NCBI GenBank assembly: GCA_016282055.1
Contig: JAEEJT010000049.1
Coordinates: 1-9,991 of the forward strand
From: Bacilli bacterium
GTDB taxonomy: Bacteria > Bacillota_I > Bacilli_A > ML615J-28 > CAG-698
Reading direction: 5' to 3'
Length of the DNA: 9,991 nucleotides
The notes below the pieces were generated by a model. That model was not told where the DNA came from and made no database searches. It saw nothing but the letters and a program-made list of their open reading frames with translations. The translations under genes and the position numbers were made by a program. Shown in pieces: positions 1-5,263 of the stretch; positions within the stretch are counted from its first letter, which is position 1, and each line of letters opens with the position of its first letter.

Positions 1-677
1 ATGTATTAGAAAATATTAGTAGAACTGAATTTGATGTATTTAAGAAAAATGATATTGATATTAATTTTGATAATATTAATAAGTTAGAAGTAATGTTAAC
101 AGATAATGAAAAGATTTGTATTGAGATTAGATGTGATTTAGATATTCCTTGTTATAAGTTAATTAAAACAAGAGTTGAAAATGGTAAAAAAGATGATTTG
201 TCTGTTGTAAATATTAGTACTTGTAGTTATTATAAAGAAAATAACGAGAAAGTTATGATTAATAGAAAAGAAGCTAGAAATCATATATTTGTTAAGGTTT
301 TATTACCAATTAATTTATTAGATAAGTTAGAGATTAATGGTAATTTAGAAAATTTAATTATTACTAATTTTACTTTAGAAAAACATATTGAGTTTTCTGG
401 TAAAGTAAGTAAGGTTAATGTAAGTAATAGTTTAGGTCATTTTGAATTAGATACAAATAGTGATTGTGATATATATTATGATGGTAAAATGGAGCAATTT
501 GATATCAATCAATATAAAGCTATATCTAATTTATATATAACAAGTAATGATTTATATATATATAACAAAGGTAAGAAATGTAATATTATCTATAATGATT
601 ATAGTAATAATAGTAGTAGTTTAAATAAAGTTGAATTAAATGGATATAAATCAGAATTAACTATAAATTATAAGTAG
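1..677 (+). CDS. Hypothetical protein, C-terminal part (gene starts before the window)
   Basis: The reading frame is open from position 3 to the TAG at 675-677, giving 224 visible residues with no stop. An ATG at 93 could be taken as a start, but no good ribosome binding site precedes it and the frame continues upstream to the window edge, so this is most likely a 5'-truncated gene. The product is rich in Asn, Lys, Ile, Tyr and Ser, with no membrane segment or catalytic motif in the visible part. From about visible residue 100 onward it alternates short hydrophobic stretches with polar turns (KLEINGNLENLIITNF, KVSKVNVSNSLGHFELDT). This looks like stacked beta strands of the kind found in DUF4097/adhesin-like beta-helix domains. 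That family link is inference by eye only and I do not recognise the gene. The TtcA-family gene follows with its own promoter, so the two need not be functionally linked. Confidence 0.7.
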   Translation, partial: VLENISRTEFDVFKKNDIDINFDNINKLEVMLTDNEKICIEIRCDLDIPCYKLIKTRVENGKKDDLSVVNISTCSYYKENNEKVMINRKEARNHIFVKVLLPINLLDKLEINGNLENLIITNFTLEKHIEFSGKVSKVNVSNSLGHFELDTNSDCDIYYDGKMEQFDINQYKAISNLYITSNDLYIYNKGKKCNIIYNDYSNNSSSLNKVELNGYKSELTINYK

Positions 678-681
678 TTTA

Positions 682-690
682 TGATATAAT
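682..690 (+). promoter_or_regulatory. Extended -10 promoter for the TtcA-family gene
   Basis: TGATATAAT is a perfect TATAAT hexamer with the upstream TG at the correct one-base spacing (extended -10). No convincing -35 box lies 16-18 bp upstream, which is usual for extended -10 promoters. Transcription is expected to start near 696-698, giving a leader of about 18 nt to the ATG at 715. It sits five bases past the stop codon of the upstream gene. Confidence 0.65.
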
Positions 691-714
691 ACTTTTATTA
701 ATATGGAGTTTTAT

Positions 715-1560
715 ATGGAAGAAAGATACGTTGAAGTAGAAAGATCAATTATTAAAAATTATAGAAGAAAACTTTGGGCAAAGTTTATTAAAGCATTAAA
801 GGATTATGAGTTAATACTACCTGGTGATAAGATTTGTTGTTGCATAAGTGGTGGTAAAGATTCTATGCTTATGGCTAAATTATTTCAAGAGTTAAAAAGA
901 CACTCTGATTTTGAATTTGAAATTGAATATGTTGTTATGAATCCTGGGTATAATGATGTTAATCTTAATATGATTAAGAAGAATCTTAATATTATGAAAA
1001 TTGATGCCAAGATTATTGAAACTAATATATTTGAGGTTGCTAATAGTCAAGATAAGAATCCTTGTTATTTATGTGCTAAGATGAGACGTGGTGCTTTATA
1101 TAATATAGCTAAGAGTTTAGGTTGTAATAAGATTAGTTTAGGCCATCATTACGATGATGTTATCGAAACTATTCTTATGAATATGCTTAACTCTGGATCT
1201 TTTCAAACAATGTTACCTAAACTTCCTTCTGATAACTTTCCTGGTATGGAACTTATTAGACCAATGTATTTAATAAGAGAAAAAGATATAATAAATTGGG
1301 CAAGACATAATGAACTTGAGTTTATTCAATGTGCTTGTAAGTTTACTGAAGAAACTAAACATGTTTTAAATGGTCCAAGTGGATCTCAAAGATTAGAAAC
1401 TAAAAAACTTATTCATAGTTTACTTGAATATAATACAAACGTAGAGAAGAATATATTTTCTAGTGCATCTAATGTTAATTTAAATAAAATTGTTGGATGG
1501 AAACAAGATGGAATTAAACATACATATCTTGAGAATTATAGTAATTCAAAAGAAGATTAG
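715..1560 (+). CDS. TtcA-family tRNA 2-thiocytidine biosynthesis protein (PP-loop ATPase)
   Basis: The 281-aa product is a PP-loop ATP-pyrophosphatase of the TtcA type. TtcA enzymes adenylate cytidine 32 of some tRNAs and replace its oxygen with sulfur, using a [4Fe-4S] cluster held by three Cys. Visible here are the PP-loop SGGKDS (residues 45-50), the CYLCAKMRRGALY segment (Cys117, Cys120) matching the family CxxC-xxxRRGxLY signature, GHHYDD (143-148), and a later CAC (Cys206/Cys208) that can supply the third cluster ligand. The start is set at 715 rather than the in-frame ATG at 703. GGAG at 705-708 lies 6 nt before 715, while 703 would leave a leader of only about 6 nt. The gene is monocistronic between its own promoter and that of the next gene. 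TtcA-like proteins of Firmicutes are less well studied than the enterobacterial enzyme, so the exact tRNA target is inferred and no gene symbol is assigned. Confidence 0.85.
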   Translation: MEERYVEVERSIIKNYRRKLWAKFIKALKDYELILPGDKICCCISGGKDSMLMAKLFQELKRHSDFEFEIEYVVMNPGYNDVNLNMIKKNLNIMKIDAKIIETNIFEVANSQDKNPCYLCAKMRRGALYNIAKSLGCNKISLGHHYDDVIETILMNMLNSGSFQTMLPKLPSDNFPGMELIRPMYLIREKDIINWARHNELEFIQCACKFTEETKHVLNGPSGSQRLETKKLIHSLLEYNTNVEKNIFSSASNVNLNKIVGWKQDGIKHTYLENYSNSKED

Positions 1561-1587
1561 TTTAAGGTTTAGTTAAGAAATAATATG

Positions 1588-1593
1588 TATAAT
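1588..1593 (+). promoter_or_regulatory. -10 box for the lipoprotein gene
   Basis: A perfect TATAAT stands 22 bp before the ATG at 1616, giving an expected transcription start near 1600 and a leader of about 16 nt. A TG lies directly against the hexamer (1586-1587) without the usual one-base gap, and no clear -35 is seen at normal spacing. The 55-bp gap after the preceding gene contains no hairpin, so some readthrough from upstream is possible. Confidence 0.55.
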
Positions 1594-1615
1594 ACTAAAA
1601 ATGGAGGATACATTT

Positions 1616-3283
1616 ATGAAAAAAACTATTTATTTTAAATTATTTAGTATGTTTATGACACTTCTTTGTTTGTTTGCTTTTGTATCATGTAAAGATAATA
1701 ATAAAAAACAAGAAGAAGCTTACGATGATAGCGATGTTGTAATTGTTGATCCTGTATATGATACTGAAGTTAATGCTACTGAAACTTTCGATACTTTTAA
1801 TATTGAATCAAGTGATGGAGTTTATGAATTTAATGAAAATATATATACAATAACAAGTGGAGGTACTTATAGTTTATCTGGTAGACTAGAAGGTCAAATC
1901 CTTGTTAATGCTAAAGGTTGTGAAGTTGTATTAGAGCTAAAAGGAACTACTATCATTAATGATAGTGATTCACCTATTAAAGTTTTAAAAGCTGATACTC
2001 TTGAGATATCTGCAAAAAAGGATACTAGTAATGTAATTAAAGATACTAGAACAACTAAAGTTAATGAAAACGATGATTTAGGAGAAGGAGCAATCAGTGC
2101 TAAATGTGATCTTAAATTAAAAGGAACTGGTGTTTTAGAGGTTATTGGTAATTATAATAATGGTATCCATACAACAAAAGATTTAACTATTCAAAAATTG
2201 ACTTTAAAAGTTACTGCTTATAATAATGCTATTAAGGGTAAAGATTCTGTTACTATTAAAAGTGGTAAAATTGTTTGTATATCAACTAATGGTGATGGAA
2301 TTGAAACAAGTAATACTGATGTTAATAAGAATGGTGTGACAAGAGGAGATATTACTATCCAAAGTGCTAGTGTTACTGTTTATGCTTGTTCTGATGCTAT
2401 TCAATCTGCTCATAATTTCTTAATGGAAGATAATGATAATATTGGTAGTAATCTAATTATTTATACAAGTACTTATAGTGGATATAGTGCAAAGAATACT
2501 ACTAATGATTCTTTTAAAGGAATTAAGGTTAAAAATGAATTAACTATTAATAGTGGATCAGTTACTATTAAATCATATGATGATGGATTACATGCTGATT
2601 ATGGAGATAGTTTTGATGATGGAAATACTGGTGTTGGTACTATTAATATTAATGGTGGAATTGTTAATATTGAAGTATATTCACCAACATCATCAACATT
2701 TGGTGGTATGTTTGGACCAGGTAAAACTTTAATTTCAACAGAAAGTGGAGCTGATGGTATACATGCTGATAATATTTTAAATATTAGAGGTGGTGTTGTT
2801 AATATTGATAGTAGCTGGGAAGGATTAGAAGCTAATACTATTAATATTAGTGGTGGTAAAACTATTGCAATGGGTAATGATGATGGAGTTAATGCTTGTA
2901 AATTAAATTCTAAGTCTGGTTCTGTTAATATAACTGGAGGTTACCTTGAAGTAAGTGCACCTGCTAATGGAGATACTGATGGTATTGATTGTAATGGATC
3001 TTATTTACAAACTGGTGGGGTAGTTGTTACTAAAGGCCCTAATAATGAAGTTTGTTGTGCTCTTGATACTGAGGGTAATTGTAAGATAACTGGAGGTACT
3101 TTAATTATCTTAGGTTATGCTAGAGTTGATAGTAAAGTTAAAACTTACAATTTTAATTTAAATAGTAAAGGTAATCATACTGTTACTATTGATGGAACAG
3201 AATATACAATTAGTAATCTTTATAGTTATTCTAAAACTATATGTTATAGTTCTGTAAACGTAGAACAAAAAAAGGAAGTATAA
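1616..3283 (+). CDS. Secreted lipoprotein with carbohydrate-binding (DUF4353/Cthe_2159-like) beta-helix
   Basis: The 555-aa product is probably exported and anchored by lipid on the outer face of the membrane. Residues 1-25 are a lipoprotein signal: KK, a hydrophobic core, then FVSC with the lipidated Cys at 25, followed by an acidic/polar linker to about 60. The rest is a repeat protein rich in Gly, Asn, Thr and Ile with strands such as INGGIVNIEV, INISGGKTIAM and VNITGGYLEV. A [DN]-[DEGN]-[GA]-[ILV] motif recurs near 181, 203, 226, 259, 322, 379, 401, 422 and 454, often 21-23 residues apart, about one turn of a right-handed beta-helix. This matches the family typified by Clostridium thermocellum Cthe_2159, which binds acidic polysaccharide/cellulose and Ca2+. 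The polysaccharide ligand here is inference. The start is 1616, not the ATG at 1601: GGAGG at 1603-1607 is the ribosome binding site, and 1616 begins the typical MKK signal. The gene ends inside the shared terminator with pyrG. Confidence 0.85.
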   Translation: MKKTIYFKLFSMFMTLLCLFAFVSCKDNNKKQEEAYDDSDVVIVDPVYDTEVNATETFDTFNIESSDGVYEFNENIYTITSGGTYSLSGRLEGQILVNAKGCEVVLELKGTTIINDSDSPIKVLKADTLEISAKKDTSNVIKDTRTTKVNENDDLGEGAISAKCDLKLKGTGVLEVIGNYNNGIHTTKDLTIQKLTLKVTAYNNAIKGKDSVTIKSGKIVCISTNGDGIETSNTDVNKNGVTRGDITIQSASVTVYACSDAIQSAHNFLMEDNDNIGSNLIIYTSTYSGYSAKNTTNDSFKGIKVKNELTINSGSVTIKSYDDGLHADYGDSFDDGNTGVGTININGGIVNIEVYSPTSSTFGGMFGPGKTLISTESGADGIHADNILNIRGGVVNIDSSWEGLEANTINISGGKTIAMGNDDGVNACKLNSKSGSVNITGGYLEVSAPANGDTDGIDCNGSYLQTGGVVVTKGPNNEVCCALDTEGNCKITGGTLIILGYARVDSKVKTYNFNLNSKGNHTVTIDGTEYTISNLYSYSKTICYSSVNVEQKKEV

Positions 3284-3304
3284 TCAATATGATTATACTT
3301 CTTT
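3272..3304. terminator. Bidirectional intrinsic terminator between the lipoprotein gene and pyrG
   Basis: A 14-bp stem (3272-3285 with 3291-3304, including one G-T pair) closes on a 5-base loop AATAT (3286-3290). On the + side it is followed by T-rich DNA (3302-3310). On the - side it is followed by seven A on the + strand (3267-3273), which read as U in the pyrG transcript. The stem contains the stop codons of both convergent genes (TAA at 3281-3283; pyrG TAA at 3305-3303), so the genes are only 19 bases apart and share one terminator. Confidence 0.85.
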
Positions 3305-4901
3305 ATTTTTTGTTATTATATTCTTTAACATATTTAACGAATAAATTAAATATAGGGTTTACTCTATTTGGACGAGAAGTAAATTCTGGATGGAATTGCA
3401 CACCAACATGGAACATATTAGATTTATCTTCAACTGTTTCAACAATTTCTCCATCTGGACTAGTTCCACTTATAACAAGACCATTTTTAGTAAGAATTTC
3501 TTTATATTCATTATTAAATTCATATCTATGTCTATGACGTTCTTGGATTTGTTCTAGATTATATGCTTCCATCATTTTTGTATTAGGAGTAATTTTACAA
3601 GTATAATTACCAAGTCTCATTGTTCCACCTAATTTCTTTCCTCTTTGATCTGGCATTAAGTCAATTACATGTTGACCATCTAAATTAAACTCTTTACTAT
3701 CAGCGTCTTTTATACCACAAACATTTCTAGCATATTCAATTACAGATACTTGCATACCCAAACAAATTCCAAGATATGGAATATTATTAATACGAGCGTA
3801 TTTACATGCTGTAATCATACCCTCTAGTCCTCTATATCCAAATCCACCAGGTACAAGTATACCATCAACGTCTTTTAATATTTCTGATACATTATCTTCT
3901 GTTATAGTTTCACTATCAACCCATTTTCTTTTAATATGAATACCATTATCATATGAAGCATGATTCATTGCTTCAACTATTGAAAGATATGAATCATGTA
4001 AGCTTACATATTTACCAACTATAGCAATAGTAATATTACCTGTTCTTGATTTAATCTTTTTAACAAGATCTTTCCAAGGAGTAATATCTAGTTTATTTGT
4101 TAGTTTTAGTTTTTTACAAACTACTTTATCAAGTTTATGATTATGTAACATAATAGGAGCTTCATAAAGGTTTTTAACTGTTGTATTAACAATTACAGCA
4201 TCTTCATCAATATTACAGAATAATGATACTTTTTTCTTTATTGATTCACCTGGATCATCATCACATCTTAATACAACAATATCAGGTTTAACGCCAAGCC
4301 CTTGAAGTTCTCTTACTGAGTGTTGAACTGGTTTTGATTTATATTCATCACTTCCACTAATATATGGTACTAAGCATACATGAATAAATAGACAGTTTTC
4401 TCTTCCAACATCTTGACTAAATTGTCTAATTGCTTCTAAGAATGGAGCTGATTCGATATCTCCTGTTGTTCCACCAATTTCAGTTATCATTATATCAGGG
4501 TTAGTTAATTCTACGTGTTTATAAATAAAATCTTTTATTTCGTTTGTTACATGGGGAATAATTTGTACTGTTTCTCCTAAGTATTCACCATTTCTTTCTT
4601 TATTTATAACATTTAAATATACTTTTCCACTTGTAAGATTTGAGTATTTATTTAAGTCTTCATCAATAAATCTTTCATAATGACCTAAATCAAGGTCTGT
4701 TTCTGCTCCATCACTTGTAACATATACTTCACCATGTTGTGTTGGATTCATTGTACCTGGGTCTATATTCATATAAGGGTCAAACTTTTCACTTGAAACT
4801 TTATAATTTCTTAATTTTAATAGTCTACCTAAACTTGCTGCAACAATTCCCTTTCCTAATCCTGAAACAACTCCACCTGTAACAAATATGTATTTAGTCA
4901 T
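3303..4901 (-). CDS. pyrG: CTP synthase (glutamine-hydrolysing)
   Basis: This cytoplasmic enzyme converts UTP, ATP and glutamine to CTP, the last step of de novo CTP synthesis. The 532-aa length is normal for the family. The N-terminal synthetase domain (about 1-265) starts with VTGGVVSGLGKG (7-18) and continues with FDPYMNIDPGTMNPTQHGEV and DGAETDLDLGHYERF (64-78), all family signatures. The C-terminal class I glutamine amidotransferase domain (about 290-530) carries LVPGGFGYRG (349-358), the nucleophile Cys380 in GICLGMQ, and the His504/Glu506 pair in HPEF. GGGAGG at 4911-4906 lies 4 nt before the ATG and supports the start. The gene has its own promoter at 5039-5011 and a leader with an intrinsic terminator, so it is probably attenuated according to nucleotide supply. 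It is convergent with the lipoprotein gene and divergent from the polA operon. No key residue is missing. Confidence 0.98.
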   Translation of the reverse strand: MTKYIFVTGGVVSGLGKGIVAASLGRLLKLRNYKVSSEKFDPYMNIDPGTMNPTQHGEVYVTSDGAETDLDLGHYERFIDEDLNKYSNLTSGKVYLNVINKERNGEYLGETVQIIPHVTNEIKDFIYKHVELTNPDIMITEIGGTTGDIESAPFLEAIRQFSQDVGRENCLFIHVCLVPYISGSDEYKSKPVQHSVRELQGLGVKPDIVVLRCDDDPGESIKKKVSLFCNIDEDAVIVNTTVKNLYEAPIMLHNHKLDKVVCKKLKLTNKLDITPWKDLVKKIKSRTGNITIAIVGKYVSLHDSYLSIVEAMNHASYDNGIHIKRKWVDSETITEDNVSEILKDVDGILVPGGFGYRGLEGMITACKYARINNIPYLGICLGMQVSVIEYARNVCGIKDADSKEFNLDGQHVIDLMPDQRGKKLGGTMRLGNYTCKITPNTKMMEAYNLEQIQERHRHRYEFNNEYKEILTKNGLVISGTSPDGEIVETVEDKSNMFHVGVQFHPEFTSRPNRVNPIFNLFVKYVKEYNNKK

Positions 4902-4921
4902 AATACCTCCCTTTTCTAACG

Positions 4922-4979
4922 AAAAATAAAAAAAGAGCGTTTTTTTTTTAGTAATCGAAATTACCTAAAAAAACGCTCT
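4922..4979 (-). terminator. Intrinsic terminator in the pyrG leader (putative attenuator)
   Basis: Read on the - strand, AGAGCG (4979-4974) pairs with CGCTCT (4939-4934). U7 (4973-4967) pairs with part of an A10 run (4949-4940), and GTAAT (4964-4960) pairs with ATTAC (4955-4951) around a UUCG loop (4959-4956). A small internal bulge sits between the U/A tract and the inner and outer stems. T7-A-T5 (4934-4922) follows directly, a classic U-tail. The hairpin ends only about 11 bases before the pyrG ribosome binding site and lies downstream of the only good pyrG promoter. It therefore sits in the leader and cannot serve as the end of another gene; no gene lies upstream on this strand within the gap. 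The antitermination trigger is not visible. Confidence 0.8.
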
Positions 4980-5010
4980 ATAATATATAAATTTTTAAAA
5001 ATACTGTATT

Positions 5011-5039
5011 ATTTTATAATAAATTAATTTTCTTGTCAA
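5011..5039 (-). promoter_or_regulatory. pyrG promoter
   Basis: On the - strand a perfect -35 TTGACA (5039-5034) is followed after 17 bp by TAAAAT (5016-5011), one mismatch from the -10 consensus. A TATAAA with 15-bp spacing (5018-5013) overlaps it. The start of transcription is expected around 5006-5003 (sequence CAGT), giving a leader of about 100 nt. There is no GGG start site of the type used by Bacillus pyrG. Confidence 0.75.
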
Positions 5040-5058
5040 CAAAATTATTTAATTATTT

Positions 5059-5089
5059 TAAATTTAGTTATTTAGGGCTAAATTTAGTT
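5059..5089. repeat. Direct repeat pair with an inner palindrome, possible operator
   Basis: The 11-bp sequence TAAATTTAGTT occurs at 5059-5069 and again at 5079-5089, exactly 20 bp (about two helical turns) apart. Between and overlapping them is ATTTAG-GG-CTAAAT (5070-5083), a 6-bp inverted repeat, and the second copy also forms the palindrome CTAAATTTAG (5078-5087). It lies 20-50 bp upstream of the pyrG -35 box, in the divergent control region. It could bind a regulator or be AT-rich coincidence. Confidence 0.35.
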
Positions 5090-5128
5090 TATACTTGATT
5101 TTGATAAGTTTTATATGTAATTAGTAGT

Positions 5129-5151
5129 ATTAAATATATAATATATTTAAT
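5129..5151. repeat. AT-only 23-bp palindrome
   Basis: Perfect 11-bp arms (5129-5139 and 5141-5151) flank a single central A at 5140. All 23 bases are A or T. It has no following T-run, so it is not a terminator. It may be a protein-binding site or a structural AT-rich element in the gap between the divergent pyrG and polA-operon promoters, but chance is quite possible in DNA this AT-rich. Apart from the promoters, leader and repeats listed, I see no gene or RNA in 4902-5254. Confidence 0.3.
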
Positions 5152-5233
5152 CATAAATATTAAGCTCGTATTTATTCATAAATTTTAATAAAAATAGTAA
5201 AAATAAAAAGTATTAGTAAATATACTCTTAATA

Positions 5234-5242
5234 TGATAGAAT
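5234..5242 (+). promoter_or_regulatory. Extended -10 promoter of the hydrolase-polA-mutM-coaE operon
   Basis: TGATAGAAT has the TG of an extended -10 with correct spacing and a hexamer one base from TATAAT. A poor -35 (TTAGTA, 5213-5218) sits 18 bp upstream. The predicted start near 5249 gives a leader of about 15 nt to the ATG at 5264. The form and spacing resemble the promoter at 682-690. Confidence 0.5.
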
Positions 5243-5263
5243 ATAAATAAGGAAGTGATAGTT

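Noticed and set aside
93..677. ATG at 93 as the true start of the first gene
   Set aside because: The frame stays open upstream to position 3 and no strong ribosome binding site precedes 93, so the gene more likely starts outside the window.
703..717. ATG at 703 as start of the TtcA-family gene
   Set aside because: GGAG at 705-708 is correctly spaced for 715, and a promoter at 682-690 would leave only about 6 nt before 703.
1601..1618. ATG at 1601 as start of the lipoprotein gene
   Set aside because: It overlaps the GGAGG ribosome binding site that serves ATG 1616, and 1616 gives a normal MKK lipoprotein signal peptide.
3289..3537. 82-aa open frame on the + strand
   Set aside because: It is antisense to the 3' end of pyrG, starts inside the terminator loop, and has no family features.
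4934..4979. The hairpin as a terminator for a + strand transcript
   Set aside because: On the + strand the stem is followed by mixed AT sequence, not a T-run; the U-tail exists only on the - strand.
4979..4984. TATAAT on the + strand beside the pyrG attenuator
   Set aside because: No -35 partner and no nearby + strand gene; the next start is 280 bases away and has its own promoter. It falls out of the hairpin's AT-rich flank.
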